DNA of 64,000 nucleotides, from the NCBI GenBank assembly GCA_016789405.1, contig JAEUPQ010000026.1:372001-436000 (forward strand), read 5' to 3'. The notes below the pieces were generated by a model. That model saw only the letters and a list, made by a program, of their open reading frames with translations. It made no database searches and was not told where the DNA came from. Shown here one piece after another: positions 55,901 to 64,000 of this stretch (the stretch's first letter is position 1; every line of letters starts with the position of its first letter). The translations under genes and the position numbers were made by a program. The stretch is from Lysobacteraceae bacterium (GTDB lineage Bacteria; Pseudomonadota; Gammaproteobacteria; Xanthomonadales; Xanthomonadaceae).

Positions 55901-56493
55901 AGGACAAGCTCTATGCGCTCGTGCAGGCGCTGTACCGGCGCGGCATCCAGACGTCGGCCGTGACCTATCCGATCGTCGAACCCGGCCGTGGTCGCCTGCG
56001 CCTGATCTGTTCTGCCGCGCACACGCGCGAGGATGTCGACAGGACCGTCGAAGCACTCATCGAGGCCGAACGCGAAGTCGACCGGCAGCTCACCGACGCG
56101 CGAAGCGAAGGCAGGCCGCCGCAGGATGCGGGTGCGCGGCTGCGGGCCTGGGCCGGTGACTTCGCCGCACACCTGCAGGCGCAGATGGCGCATGCGCCGA
56201 AGGCCATTCCCGACCTGGCCATCGCCATCACCGCATCGGGCCACGATGCGCCGGTCTCGCTGGTCCTGCGCGATGGCGCGATCGACACCCGTCCCGGCCA
56301 CATCGACGGCCTGCCGGCCTGCACGCTGCGATTCAACGACGACAGCGCGCTCGCGGCCCTGCAGGCCGCCGATGTGCAGACGCTGCTGCATGCCGTCTGC
56401 ACCGGCCACTGCACGCTCGACGGCCAGGCCGAGCCCTTCGTCTGGCTGATCGGGCGCATGGTGCAGCGACGCGAAGGATGTGTCGCCGCTTGA
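52978..56493 (+). CDS. A-PCP-alpha-oxoamine synthase-SCP2 fusion enzyme
   Basis: 1171 residues; AGGAG precedes the ATG at 52978. Domains in order: an NRPS adenylation domain (about 1-490; [10 protein letters not shown] at 154-163, [28 protein letters not shown], and NDKLDR with the A10 lysine), a peptidyl carrier protein (about 520-600; S553 in LGLDSLTT for phosphopantetheine), an alpha-oxoamine synthase domain of PLP fold type I (about 640-1040; [10 protein letters not shown] and K885 in TTLSKALG for PLP), and an SCP2-like lipid-binding domain (about 1075-1165). The likely chemistry: an acid loaded on the PCP is condensed with a free amino acid, with loss of CO2, giving an alpha-amino ketone released by the AOS domain. 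FDTS in A4 keeps the Asp that binds an alpha-amino group, so the loaded acid may be an amino acid. Confidence 0.92.
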   Translation: MDAFHTLDAPIFANAAAHPSKIAVIDGTTHVDYAQLIAHASAVAHALDARGVLPGSLVGVCMHRSWTLVATLLGVLRAGCAYVPLDPAYPAERVRYMLQHSRAAAAFVDDDATAALCAGVGQCIRHDALGQRDGFSAERVREASGADLAYVIYTSGSTGRPKGVAVEHRAVLGMVRSMRLLFDDQELSGMFAGASVCFDTSVMELFGTLALGGTVVLGRNALDLPTLPAADRIRTCVMVPSSMQALLASHALPAGIRCVVFGGEALKRSLVDRIHALDPAPRVVNAYGPTEDAVYSTTCEVRVGTGPVPIGTSVRGSRAWILDEAMRPLPTGEAGELYLAGDKLARGYLHDDALTRERFVEREPDEALPENRLYRTGDLCRRNGAGEIEFLGRVDQQVKVRGYRIELGEIESTLERMPGVDAAAAAAVEGGIGQALLAAYVVSRDGSATESAVKRFLSQHLPQYMVPQVVMRLDDLPRLPNDKLDRARLPGLDAQRAVSEDSAADATGACALDSGAHDALLALVREELAGLLHIADASRIPAQSSFGSLGLDSLTTLEFCGRLGKRIGRSIAAETLAEHRTPSALVAALLQRVDSQSPGRDGAGSPTRHVAHDSLAVLQAHLQSSHPTFQAAKAPAWCATDKARFVREVMRMVNDQRRNPYGKVLRTGSATRGTVADAYNDESQDAIIWTTNLYLGLNRDSDVIAQARDALERYGTGMGTSAAASGMTDQHLAFEREFAELVGKPAACLFPTGYTANVGAVAGLLGRHDVVVIDQLCHASIVDGARLCGATVRSFRHNDAADLDAVLASECSPYRTALVVLEGVYSMGEGAAPVAEIVRTAKRHGALVLVDEAHSFGFYGPRGAGICAAQGVTGQVDFIMTTLSKALGSLGGVVAASEAHVDLLKSSARAYIFQASISPADTAAALTALRRIGSDDSLRERLWDTTRYMRQRFVDAGYDLGTGDGPIVTPHFADKDKLYALVQALYRRGIQTSAVTYPIVEPGRGRLRLICSAAHTREDVDRTVEALIEAEREVDRQLTDARSEGRPPQDAGARLRAWAGDFAAHLQAQMAHAPKAIPDLAIAITASGHDAPVSLVLRDGAIDTRPGHIDGLPACTLRFNDDSALAALQAADVQTLLHAVCTGHCTLDGQAEPFVWLIGRMVQRREGCVAA

Positions 56494-56673
56494 GGAAGGC
56501 TTCGGTCTCGACGTGCCTCGTTTCTCCGTCGGAGGCGCATCGCCTGTTTCCGACGCCTGTGCGCGAGCCTCGTGCCGGGTTACCCTGCCGCCGGCATCGG
56601 AGTTTCTCCGGCCGTATCCGCAGCATCGATCGCTGCAGGTCCCTTCCCACCTTCTGCGGAGCCCGCAATCGCC

Positions 56674-57222
56674 ATGATTCCATTCATTCGCCACATGGTT
56701 GCGGGCCTGCTGTTCTGTCTCGCATGCGCGATCGCGATACCGGCCGAGGCGGGGGTGCTGGGCAAGGCGGATGCCGATTTCCTGCGTCGCGACATCGACG
56801 CGATGATGTCTGCATTCCAGCAGGGCGATCTCGACGCAGTGCTCGGCAAGACGCATCCGTCCGTGTTCAAGCTGGCCGGTGATCGCGACGAGTTCCAGCG
56901 GATCACGCGCCAGGCACTCGATGATCTTTCCGTCCGGGGCGTGCGTTTCCTGAGTTCGGAGACGGGCGTTCCGGGCGACACGTATCCGGCAGGCGACGAA
57001 GAAGTCTGCTTCGTTCCTGTCGCGTCGATGCTGGAGGTCAATGGCACGCGCGTGAAGACCACGACCTTCATGGTCGCGATCCGCCCTGTCGGCGGCGGCG
57101 AATGGACGTATCTCGATGGATCCGGCATGCGTAAGGACCCTGACTTGCTGTACACGCTCCTGCCCGCGCTGTCGCGTGATGTCCCGCTGCCGCCGGTCAG
57201 CTTCGATCCCGTCGAAGAATGA
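56674..57222 (+). CDS. Small exported protein of unknown function
   Basis: 182 residues from the ATG at 56674, which starts a signal peptide (MVAGLLFCLACAIAIPAEAG region, cleavage near residue 26). The mature part reads DADFLRRDIDAMMSAFQQGDLDAVLGKTHPSV, a helical start often seen in NTF2-like small proteins, followed by beta strands (EEVCFVPVASMLEVNG, TTTFMVAIRP, WTYLDGSGM). An NTF2/SnoaL-type fold is plausible but uncertain. It follows the A-PCP-AOS gene on the same strand with a 180-bp gap, too long to imply an operon. Confidence 0.66.
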   Translation: MIPFIRHMVAGLLFCLACAIAIPAEAGVLGKADADFLRRDIDAMMSAFQQGDLDAVLGKTHPSVFKLAGDRDEFQRITRQALDDLSVRGVRFLSSETGVPGDTYPAGDEEVCFVPVASMLEVNGTRVKTTTFMVAIRPVGGGEWTYLDGSGMRKDPDLLYTLLPALSRDVPLPPVSFDPVEE

Positions 57223-57353
57223 TGCGCGGACTCGAGAGCCATGCCAGGGCTGCGTACTCAGGCGCTGTCTGTGACTGGCGAAAGCGATGTGGCAGGGTGT
57301 CCTCAAGCACCTGCCGCTTCCGAGAGTCGTGTGAAGTCAAACGATGAAGGCGC

Positions 57354-58379
57354 ATGGCAAGACGAATTGATCGAATCCTGGTGTTTCCGCTGCTGTGTCT
57401 CGGGTTGACGGCCTGCATTCCGTTGCCCGTCGAGGACGACAAGCACCCCGACATGCCCTTGCTGTCGGAGACGGTGTCGAGCGACAAGGTCGAGATCGCG
57501 AGGCTGGTGGACAGTCCGCATGTCGAAGCGGTCCTCGACCTCGGTTCGGGGCGCTTCCTGGTGCATCTGATCGAGCGCAATCCGCATGTGGATTTCAATG
57601 ATCCGAAGCATCGCGCCGTCACGAGCGAACGTCTGCTCGTTTTCGAAGGCGCTCGCCAGGTCGCGCGGATCGATGCGCGAAGCGAAGATCTGGCCGAATA
57701 CGATGCGACGACCTCGGTCAGGTCCGTCATGGCGGACGAACACGGTGGCTTCGTCTGGCACGGCCGGTACTATCGCGACCATGCCGGCGCAGGACGCCCG
57801 ATGGAAGTGCTGGGTATCGATGCATTGACGAAGATCATCGCCAAGCGCGCTGCACTGCCGGAACGACAGCCTGGCGATGAGGCGTCCGACGCGGCCCCCG
57901 AGCTGTCGCCCGCCATGCGCGATGCGATCGAAACGCAGTTGAAGTCGCTCGCTTCCGACGTGACGGCATACGATGCATACGAGGGTGTCTGCGTGCTTCC
58001 CGGGGAAGGCTGGCTCATTCCAGACTGCCGCAGTCCGCTGGCATTCGGTGACACGACGGGACAGGAGCAGTCATTGGTCGAGTTCGTGCCCGAACATGCA
58101 CGACGTCCTTCGGGCTGGAGAGGTGTCGAGCTCTGCGATGAAGGCGCTGCCCGATGCTGGGACAAGGCGGTCGCCGCGAATCACTGCAGCGGCAATCATT
58201 TCGTGGCCGGCTGCACCCAGAGTTACATGTACTACGCGGACCTTCCCGTTGGCGATGCGATCCTGCGCTTCAAGAGCGTTCCCGGCAAGGAGGCGCCCTT
58301 CGCAGTGCACCGGATCAGCGACGAGCAGGTCGTCATGGCTTCGCAGAAGGGCGTGTTCGTCGTTCGTCGGAAGCGATGA
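57354..58379 (+). CDS. Lipoprotein of unknown function
   Basis: 341 residues with a lipoprotein signal (ILVFPLLCLGLTACIP; lipobox LTAC, Cys about 21). The mature protein is acidic and beta-rich with few sequence landmarks (VEAVLDLGSGRFLVHLIERNP, MADEHGGFVWHGRYYRDHAG) and four cysteines near the C terminus (GVELCDEGAARCWDKAVAANHCSGNHFVAGC) that could form disulfides. No family recognised. Membrane attachment is predicted by the lipobox; the absence of Asp right after the Cys (IPLP follows) suggests outer membrane sorting. Confidence 0.68.
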   Translation: MARRIDRILVFPLLCLGLTACIPLPVEDDKHPDMPLLSETVSSDKVEIARLVDSPHVEAVLDLGSGRFLVHLIERNPHVDFNDPKHRAVTSERLLVFEGARQVARIDARSEDLAEYDATTSVRSVMADEHGGFVWHGRYYRDHAGAGRPMEVLGIDALTKIIAKRAALPERQPGDEASDAAPELSPAMRDAIETQLKSLASDVTAYDAYEGVCVLPGEGWLIPDCRSPLAFGDTTGQEQSLVEFVPEHARRPSGWRGVELCDEGAARCWDKAVAANHCSGNHFVAGCTQSYMYYADLPVGDAILRFKSVPGKEAPFAVHRISDEQVVMASQKGVFVVRRKR

Positions 58380-58486
58380 AGCGTCGCGAGGGTGACGCAG
58401 GATGCGCGGGTGCGCCTGCATTCGCCTTGCGTGCTGCAGCGTGGAATGGACACTGTGTCGCCTGCCCGGTCTGATCGAGGATGCTC

Positions 58487-58843
58487 ATGGAAGCGGATGC
58501 AACGAAGAAGCGGGGCCACCCTGCCAGAAAGTGGGTGATCCGGATCGTTGCCGCATGGGCCGCGATCTGGCTGTTCTATGCGTCACCGATCTTCATCGTG
58601 TCCATGGTCGCCAGGGTCGCGATGGGCGATTTCGTACCGCGGAGCGTCAGTCGCATGCCCGGGCCCTGGGGCGATGGCTACCTGGTCGACGAGGGCGGTG
58701 CCGATGGCTATTACCTGCTGTACGACGCTTTCGGCCGCGTGATCTGCATCCCGGAGGGCGGCCTGGACGGCGAAGGTGATGGTGGTTGTCCAGACGCGCG
58801 CTCCGAACGCTGGATGTCGATTCCGCTGTGGTCCTGGGACTGA
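58487..58843 (+). CDS. Small membrane protein of unknown function
   Basis: 118 residues from the ATG at 58487, which has GAGG six bases upstream; an ATG at 58481 is also in frame. A basic N terminus (EADATKKRGHPARKW) precedes one membrane helix (about 18-42, VIRIVAAWAAIWLFYASPIFIVSMVA), with the C-terminal part outside (WGDGYLVDEGGADGYYLLYDAFGRVICIP). The outer part has one or two cysteines. No family recognised. It lies between two orphan exported proteins and shares no overlap with either. Confidence 0.6.
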   Translation: MEADATKKRGHPARKWVIRIVAAWAAIWLFYASPIFIVSMVARVAMGDFVPRSVSRMPGPWGDGYLVDEGGADGYYLLYDAFGRVICIPEGGLDGEGDGGCPDARSERWMSIPLWSWD

Positions 58844-58930
58844 TCCGGGGCATCGCACTGGAGGTCTGATTCCCCGCCGGGCGCCGAGACGCTACCATCG
58901 CGCCCGATTCGTTCGACCAGGGGGTTTCGC

Positions 58931-59812
58931 GTGAAGTATTGGTTGTGTGTCTTCGTGCTCGCCGTGGCGGGCGCATTCGTTCCGGATGCCGTTGCGCGCA
59001 AACTGGCGTATGCCATGCCGCCGGAGCCCGCATTGTCTGGCGGCCTGAGTTTCAAGGTGGCCGAGCCGGCGTCTCCGGCGACCGGGGAAGAAACGCCGAA
59101 GCGCGGATTGCTGGTCGTGACGCAGGGGCTTTTCCTGGACGACGCGCGCACCATGTTCTATCGACAGGATTTCGGCGGCGGTGGCCTCGCAGTGGGCCTG
59201 CTGTTCGGGCCGCTCGGCGCAGGTGCGAATGCCATGGCGATCCAGAACGCGAACGAGAAGGAAGCGGAAGCCCTGCGCGGTCGATTCCGCTTTTCGCCCG
59301 CCGGATTGCTGGCGAAGGCCGTCCAGTCGCGCGCCGTTGCCGATGGCGCGAACCCTGCTGCCAATGAAGCCGTTCTCGTCCCGAGCCTCTACGTGACCCG
59401 CGACAGCGAAGAGCGGCTGATCTTCTGGACCATCCTCGATGTCAGCATCGGCGAATGGCGCGGTCGCTACTCGTCGCTGGCCCAGGGGCGCGTGCCGCTG
59501 CTGGACGCAGCGAAAGGCCTGCCCGACGACCAGATGGTCAATCTCGAATGGGCGATCGAGAGCGCCTATGCGCGTGGGCTGGACGCGCTCGCGGCCGATG
59601 CGTCCGGCACGCTGACCGGTTTCAAGCCGCAGAAGATGGATATTCCGGCGCTGTCGCCGCGATTCCACAAGCCGGTTCGCTACGAGCACGTGCTGCTGCA
59701 GGACGATCGCGTGATCGTCCGTGGACTCAGCGCGACGCAGTTCCACGCGGTCGGTGGCTTCGGTTTTTCCGGCGTGCTGGTGATGCCGGGCGATGCGGTG
59801 AAGCTGCGCTGA
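58931..59812 (+). CDS. Exported protein of unknown function
   Basis: 293 residues, starting with GTG at 58931 in the context TTTCGCGTG; no ATG alternative keeps the signal peptide. A signal peptide (MKYWLCVFVLAVAGAFVPDAVA) is followed by a proline-rich start, a glycine-rich hydrophobic patch (GGGGLAVGLLFGPLGAGANAMAI, about 84-106) that could insert into a membrane, and a C-terminal beta-rich part (YEHVLLQDDRVIVRGLSATQFHAVGGFGF). No recognised family. Confidence 0.66.
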   Translation: MKYWLCVFVLAVAGAFVPDAVARKLAYAMPPEPALSGGLSFKVAEPASPATGEETPKRGLLVVTQGLFLDDARTMFYRQDFGGGGLAVGLLFGPLGAGANAMAIQNANEKEAEALRGRFRFSPAGLLAKAVQSRAVADGANPAANEAVLVPSLYVTRDSEERLIFWTILDVSIGEWRGRYSSLAQGRVPLLDAAKGLPDDQMVNLEWAIESAYARGLDALAADASGTLTGFKPQKMDIPALSPRFHKPVRYEHVLLQDDRVIVRGLSATQFHAVGGFGFSGVLVMPGDAVKLR

Positions 59813-59870
59813 GGCGGTCTGCAGATCGCAAGGTGCAGGTGGCCGGCTTTCTGTGGTGCTGCCCTTGTCG

Positions 59871-60314
59871 TCAATCCGGCAATGGCAGGGAGGCCTGTCC
59901 GTAGACGTACTGCCAGCCGCTTGCGGTACGCACATAGGTGTCGGTGAACCAGAGACTATAGTCGAACGTGCTGTCGTCCTTTGCTCGTCGCCCCTTGAGG
60001 TGCAGCAGTGCCGTGACCACTGCGGTGTCGCCCCACACATGCACGACCTGGCTTCCGGGCACTTCCACCTGGCGTTCGTAATGGATGCGTCGATCGCGCG
60101 CGGCGCCCAGCACGTCCTCTCGTGTCTCGATGCGGCCATTGCCGAGCACGACCAGGAAATCCGCATGCAGGATCCGGTCCATCGCGTCGGCGTCGTTGCG
60201 CTCCACCGCCGCCTGGTAGGCCGTGTCCAGCGCCGCGATCGTGGCACGGTCGTCGGCCGGTGCCGGACTTGTGCCGAGGCTGGCGAACATCAAGCAGAGC
60301 AGGGGCAGGGTCAT
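59871..60314 (-). CDS. Exported NTF2/SnoaL-like (DUF4440-type) protein
   Basis: 147 residues with a short signal peptide (MTLPLLCLMFASLGTSPAPA). The mature part has the DUF4440 pattern: DRATIAALDTAYQAAVERNDADAMDRILHADFLVVLGNG, then RIETREDVLGAARD, and WGDTAVVTALLHLKGRRAKD with the closing FTDTYVRTASGWQYVYGQAS. These small cone-shaped proteins bind or convert small molecules, often steroids or polyketides, but the substrate is unknown here. It lies 114 bp before, and in the same direction as, the AraC-type regulator gene's end. Confidence 0.8.
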   Translation of the reverse strand: MTLPLLCLMFASLGTSPAPADDRATIAALDTAYQAAVERNDADAMDRILHADFLVVLGNGRIETREDVLGAARDRRIHYERQVEVPGSQVVHVWGDTAVVTALLHLKGRRAKDDSTFDYSLWFTDTYVRTASGWQYVYGQASLPLPD

Positions 60315-60428
60315 CGCAGGCGCTCATCGTGGTGGTGGCGATGACCTTACGGGCACTGGCACGGCCCTGCTTGTGGATTCTTGCGCGATTCGCTGTGCGT
60401 GCTTCGAGGTGCATGCTTCGAGGATGCA

Positions 60429-61259
60429 TCACCCCGGTGCGTGCGCGGACCGGTGGCGCCGCCAGGCCGAGGGCGGCCTTCCGAAGCGTTCGGAGAAGAT
60501 CCTGCTGAAATGCGCGGGGTCGTTGAAACCGCATGAGAAACAGGTATCGGTCACGTTGCGGCCCTCGTCGAGCATCCTGGTGGCCAGACGCAGGCGGGCT
60601 TCGAGCAGGTACTGGTGCGGTGGCCTGCCGACGAGTTCGGCGAAGACGCGTGCAAAGTGGAAGGTGCTCATGCCGGCGTCGCGTGCGAGTGCATCCAGTC
60701 GGATGTCGACAGTCGGTTCGGCGTCGAGTCTTTCCTGTGCATGGCTGATGCGCCGGGCGTGCTGTTCGAACGTGCGCCGCCGCCGCGCGCGCGGCGAGCA
60801 TGGGCGAGCCCGGGGAATATCCTGGAACAGGGCGGCGGCGCAGGTTTCCGCGAACATGGGGCGGTCGCGGTCCAGGGCCTGCCGCAGCCCCCGGTAGAGG
60901 TATCGCAGGCGATTGTCGGCCTGGCGGACCGGGGGCTGCGGGGAGCCCCATCCGGAGCATCGCGCACGGTCTTCGTCGCCACCTGCGAGATAGCTCACCG
61001 ACAGGCAGGCGTCGCTCAGCGCGCCCGCCGGGTGGAGGACCCGGAATCGCATGCCGGGATGGATCAGCAGCACGTCGCCCGGTTCGAGTCGCCAGGCGCG
61101 CCCGTCGATCTCGACGTCGAAGCAGCCGGTCTCGACGATGCTGGCGCTCAGGCGCGTGCCGATTTCGTCGACAGGCCCATGATCGTGGTCGTCGGGCGCG
61201 TGGTCGAAGCGATAGGCCTCGACATCGGACGTCGACCAAAGGGGCGTGCGTCGGCTCAT
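60429..61259 (-). CDS. AraC-family transcriptional regulator
   Basis: 276 residues. The N-terminal cupin-like sensor domain (about 15-110, DVEIDGRAWRLEPGDVLLIHPGMRFRVL) binds a small effector, and the C-terminal AraC domain (about 175-270) has two helix-turn-helix units (LDALARDAGMSTFHFARVFAELVG and VTDTCFSCGFNDPAHFSRIFSERFGRPPSAWR). A middle segment is rich in Arg and Pro. Target genes are not obvious from context; the neighbouring NTF2-like gene on the same strand and the divergent small exported protein gene at 61451 are candidates. Confidence 0.9.
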   Translation of the reverse strand: MSRRTPLWSTSDVEAYRFDHAPDDHDHGPVDEIGTRLSASIVETGCFDVEIDGRAWRLEPGDVLLIHPGMRFRVLHPAGALSDACLSVSYLAGGDEDRARCSGWGSPQPPVRQADNRLRYLYRGLRQALDRDRPMFAETCAAALFQDIPRARPCSPRARRRRTFEQHARRISHAQERLDAEPTVDIRLDALARDAGMSTFHFARVFAELVGRPPHQYLLEARLRLATRMLDEGRNVTDTCFSCGFNDPAHFSRIFSERFGRPPSAWRRHRSAHAPG

Positions 61260-61450
61260 GGCGTCAAATTAGCATTTCCCGTCGCGACATCTCCCGTGGG
61301 ACCGACAGGGTGCGGGCAAGGGGTGTCCGGAGATGCTCGATGAAAGCGATAGACTCCCGGTGCGCGAAGGATTCGCCGCGCCTCGCGCCCGCGAGCCGCC
61401 CCGAGGGGCGAACGCGTACGCCTGCGGCAACCAACAAGGAGAGTGGATTC

Positions 61451-61702
61451 ATGAAGACGAGCATCATCGCTGGCCTCGTGGCCGTGGCCTTCGGCATGGG
61501 CATGACGATCAGCGGAGACGCCCGGGCCAGCGGCCTTGGCTACTGCGGCCCTGAAAACCAGGGACAGACGAAGGAGATCGTCTACTACCACCATAACGGC
61601 ATGGTGAGCCACTACTGGCAGTTCATGTGCAATGGCGGCCAGTGGGAAGAATCGGCGCACTGGTACTGCGATACGCGAGGGCAGTGCACCAACCTGTCCT
61701 GA
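61451..61702 (+). CDS. Small exported cysteine-rich protein
   Basis: 83 residues with AAGGAG about eight bases before the ATG. A signal peptide (MKTSIIAGLVAVAFGMGMTI, cleavage near ARA) leaves a mature peptide of about 50 residues with four cysteines (LGYCGPENQ, FMCNGGQWE, HWYCDTRGQC) likely forming two disulfides, plus several Tyr, Trp and His residues. It is a secreted mini-protein of unknown role, perhaps a surface or antimicrobial-type peptide, but that is speculation. A strong terminator-like hairpin follows. Confidence 0.7.
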   Translation: MKTSIIAGLVAVAFGMGMTISGDARASGLGYCGPENQGQTKEIVYYHHNGMVSHYWQFMCNGGQWEESAHWYCDTRGQCTNLS

Positions 61703-61742
61703 TCGAGCGGTACCGTCAGGCAGCACGCGCGGCCTGCGATCC

Positions 61743-61774
61743 GTCGCATCTGCAGCCGAAGCTGCAGATGCGAC
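61743..61774. terminator. Bidirectional stem-loop terminator
   Basis: A perfect 13-bp stem (61743-61755 with 61762-61774) and a 6-nt loop lies between the convergent small exported protein and Kelch genes. No T-tract. Confidence 0.7.
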
Positions 61775-61866
61775 ACGGGTGAAGTCCTTCGAAGTCCTTG
61801 CCGAAGACTTCGGCGGGCATCGGGTTGCCGTCGAGCGGACGCCATGGCTTGCGGCAGAGACCGCGC

Positions 61867-62982
61867 TTACTCCGTGTAGAAGTCCGTGCTCGACAGCCTG
61901 ACATAGGCCGAATTGGTGCCACCGGCGATCACCACCTTGCCGGTGCCGTCCACGGCGGCTCCCGGCAGGCTGCGACCCTGCGGCATGTTGCCGGCAGACG
62001 ACCATGCGCCGCTCGCGGGGTCGTAGATCTGGGCGGTACTGTTCGCGGACGGTGTTCCGCCGGCCACCAGCACCTTGCCGCTCGGCAACGTCAACGCGGC
62101 ATGCTGCTGACGTGCCACGGCCAGCGTGCCGGCACTGCTCCAGCTGTTGGTCGACGGCGAATAGCGCTCGGTGCCGGTGATCGGTCCGTTGTTGCCGGCG
62201 CCACCGACCACGAGCACGTCGCCGTTCGAAAGACGGGTCGATGTGTGGTAGCTGCGAACGACCGTCATGGGGCTGGCCGCGCTCCACGTGTTCGTGGCCG
62301 GATCATAGATCTCGGCGCTCTGCAGCCGGACCCAGCCGACGCCTTCGCCGCCGCTGATGAGCACGCGCCCATCCGCGAGCAGCGTGGCGGCATGGTCGCG
62401 ACGCCCCACGGCCATGGGCGCTGCCAGCGTCCAGGTGTTCGTCGTCGGGTTGTAGCGTTCGACCGTGGTCTGCGGCGTACCGTTGGTGATCACGCCGCCG
62501 ACGGCCAGTACTTCGCCGTTCTGCAGCGTGGTCAGGGTGTGCGCCCAGCGGTTCTGGCTGAGCGACGGCACGATGGCCCAGGTGTTGTTGGCGGGGTTGT
62601 AGACCTCGGCGGTGGGCTCGATGCCGGACGCACCCAGGCCGCCCGCGATCAGGACCTTGCCGTTCTGCAGCAGCGCGATGCCGGGAAGGTAATGCGAAGC
62701 GTTGCTGTAGCCGGTCTGGGTCCAGGCATTCGTCGACGGGTTGTAGATGTCGGCGGTGTAGTAAGCGAAGGCCGAGCGCCTGGCGTCCATGCCGCCCACC
62801 AGCATCACGCGGCCATCGGCAAGCGTGATCGAGCCGGCTCCGGCGCGGACATTGGTCATGTTGGGGCCGACGCTCCAGCCGGCGGCATGCACCATGCCGG
62901 TGGCGGCGAAGCAGGCTGCCACCGCGCAGGCAGTGTACAGGCGGCGGAAAGGGGTGGTGGCGCGGTGATGCGTCTTGCTCAT
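61867..62982 (-). CDS. Exported Kelch-repeat protein
   Basis: 371 residues; AAGGA precedes the ATG. A signal peptide (TACAVAACFAATGMVHA) is followed by about six Kelch-type repeats, each with the pattern LADGRVMLVGG...A-IYNPSTNAWT, that fold as a beta-propeller (repeats near 45-95, 100-145, 150-195, 205-250, 255-300 and 305-350). Such exported propellers bind carbohydrates or proteins and sometimes have catalytic relatives (galactose oxidase fold), but I see no tyrosine-cysteine oxidase site, so binding is the safer call. Confidence 0.87.
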   Translation of the reverse strand: MSKTHHRATTPFRRLYTACAVAACFAATGMVHAAGWSVGPNMTNVRAGAGSITLADGRVMLVGGMDARRSAFAYYTADIYNPSTNAWTQTGYSNASHYLPGIALLQNGKVLIAGGLGASGIEPTAEVYNPANNTWAIVPSLSQNRWAHTLTTLQNGEVLAVGGVITNGTPQTTVERYNPTTNTWTLAAPMAVGRRDHAATLLADGRVLISGGEGVGWVRLQSAEIYDPATNTWSAASPMTVVRSYHTSTRLSNGDVLVVGGAGNNGPITGTERYSPSTNSWSSAGTLAVARQQHAALTLPSGKVLVAGGTPSANSTAQIYDPASGAWSSAGNMPQGRSLPGAAVDGTGKVVIAGGTNSAYVRLSSTDFYTE

Positions 62983-63298
62983 GAATCGTCCTTTCGTCGA
63001 GAGTGGAGGCCGCCGTGGTCATCCGTTCCATCGGAGCCACGGCCGGACCTGTCTTGCAACTGGCGGTGCGTCAGCTGAGGTCGCATCGCCGCCGGCACGT
63101 CCCGGTGCCGGAGAAGCAGGATCATGTTGACCGTTGCGCGTATCCCCGATTGAGATTGAACGTCGAGATTGCGCGATCGATGTTGCGGGCGGATGCCGGA
63201 AGGCGGTTGCTTCGGGTCGTTCCGGAATGCCGGTCCGCGGAGCGGTGGAAAGTGATGGACAATCCTCCTGGTCACTGCGGACCGATGCCGACCCGACC
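62983..63298. other. Intergenic region between divergent Kelch and HEAGH genes
   Basis: About 315 bp. A short GC hairpin CCGGCAC/GTGCCGG is present near 63090-63112. No gene, terminator or operator was recognised. Confidence 0.35.
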
Positions 63299-63799
63299 AT
63301 GCACCACGCCGAGCACTATCGCGCCATCTTCGACTTCATCGCCGGCATCGGGCTGCCCATCCGCGAGGCGACCTTGCCTGAGGGCACCTTCCTGCCCGGT
63401 GTCGAACTGCGCGAAGGCGGGATCCTCGTCGACCCGGCGCGCCTCGCCTGGCCGGGCGATCTGCTGCACGAGGCCGGGCACCTGGCGGTCCTGCCGTCGC
63501 AGGTACGGCACATCGCCGAAGAGGACCAGCCCAATGCGGCCGACGCCGACAGCGCGGGCGAACTGGAGGCGATGGCATGGGCCTACGCCGCCGTCCATGC
63601 GCTGGGCATACCGGTCGACGTGCTGATCCATGAAGGCGGCTACCACGGACGCGCGCGCGACCTGTTGCAGATGTATGCGTTCGGCGTGTACCCGGGACTG
63701 CGCGGACTGTGCGACGCGGGACTGACCGCCGCGCAGGGATTCACGCCGGACTGCAGCGATGTGCGCTATCCGCAGATGCTGAAGTGGTTGCGCGATTGA
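63299..63799 (+). CDS. Small protein with HEAGH zinc-protease-like motif
   Basis: 166 residues, cytoplasmic. HEAGH at residues 57-61 (LLHEAGHLAVLPSQVRH) is the zincin-type HExxH motif, with E58 as the catalytic glutamate in true proteases. Candidate third ligands are E83 or so in AGELEAMAWAYAAVHALGI, where an acidic residue two to three turns later would fit a gluzincin, and H115 in IHEGGYHGRARDLL. The small size and lack of other protease features leave the activity unproven; related proteins are uncharacterised. No ribosome binding site of the usual kind precedes the ATG. Confidence 0.72.
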   Translation: MHHAEHYRAIFDFIAGIGLPIREATLPEGTFLPGVELREGGILVDPARLAWPGDLLHEAGHLAVLPSQVRHIAEEDQPNAADADSAGELEAMAWAYAAVHALGIPVDVLIHEGGYHGRARDLLQMYAFGVYPGLRGLCDAGLTAAQGFTPDCSDVRYPQMLKWLRD

Positions 63800-64000
63800 C
63801 GATCGTCTGGAATGCGTGCGTCGCGTCGCCTGTGATTGCCGAAGGAGCCGGGCGAATTGTCCTGCCCGGACGTGTTGCGATCAGCGACAGGTCGCGGTGG
63901 CGCGGCCTACCCGCATGTCCATCCCTCGAGCACGTGACGCTGCGTGGCGAGCGCCGTGATCGGATTCAGTCAGTCCCGCAGTTGCCGAGGAATTCGCGAA

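Noticed and set aside
52525..57306. A 1593-codon open frame on the minus strand opposite the A-PCP-AOS gene
   Set aside because: It is an antisense shadow caused by high-GC codon bias; its translation is Arg-, His- and Gln-rich and has no domain, while the plus strand encodes a clear multidomain enzyme.
63961..64000. 3' end of a minus-strand gene at the right edge (REFLGNCGTD then stop)
   Set aside because: Only about ten codons are in the window, so it cannot be distinguished from chance.

Overview
The window is GC-rich chromosomal DNA of a gammaproteobacterium, most likely a member of the Lysobacterales (Xanthomonadales; Lysobacter/Luteimonas-like). This is inferred from the gene mix (large TonB-dependent receptor, thermolysin-type M4 protease, GH18 chitinase, many Tat- and Sec-exported enzymes, BlaI/BlaR1-like pairs) and cannot be proven without a search. 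No rRNA, tRNA, CRISPR array, phage or complete insertion sequence was seen.

Layout. 1-18850: housekeeping and exported enzymes: an RsuA-type pseudouridine synthase, an acyltransferase, a chitinase with a beta/gamma-crystallin insert, a BlaI/M56 regulator pair that shares an operator with a downstream S41 peptidase, a Tat-exported tyrosinase with a small lipoprotein, a methyltransferase, an M14 peptidase, a Tat-exported dienelactone hydrolase and a TonB-dependent receptor. 18850-25475: a hairpin cluster, then an AT-richer immunity candidate and toxin tail joined to a 1663-residue RHS protein. 25475-33900: two Tat-exported flavoenzymes (amine oxidase; bicovalent berberine-bridge-type oxidase), a membrane protein with a degenerate Mrr-like domain (relative at 12676), an M4 protease, a DUF1615-like lipoprotein and a helical protein. 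34030-43341: soluble and membrane pyrophosphatases (the latter with an OmpA-like tail), a four-gene sigma-factor operon joined by 4-base overlaps, and a transhydrogenase operon lacking its NAD-binding subunit gene.

43342-52977 is an accessory island: an AT-rich PD-(D/E)xK nuclease followed by a string of small orphan genes separated by three near-identical copies of a roughly 380-bp module (hairpin, 63-codon gene, hairpin), two of them joined to a 110-bp MITE-like hairpin element, plus decayed module fragments. 52978-56493 encodes the most striking single gene, a one-protein A-PCP-alpha-oxoamine synthase-SCP2 assembly line. 56674-63799 holds small exported proteins and lipoproteins, an AraC regulator, a Kelch protein and a small HEAGH zinc protein.

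Strongest candidates for something new: the A-PCP-AOS-SCP2 enzyme, the repeated hairpin/63-codon module and its orphan-gene array, the pyrophosphatase-OmpA fusion, and the BlaI-type regulon that includes an S41 peptidase.
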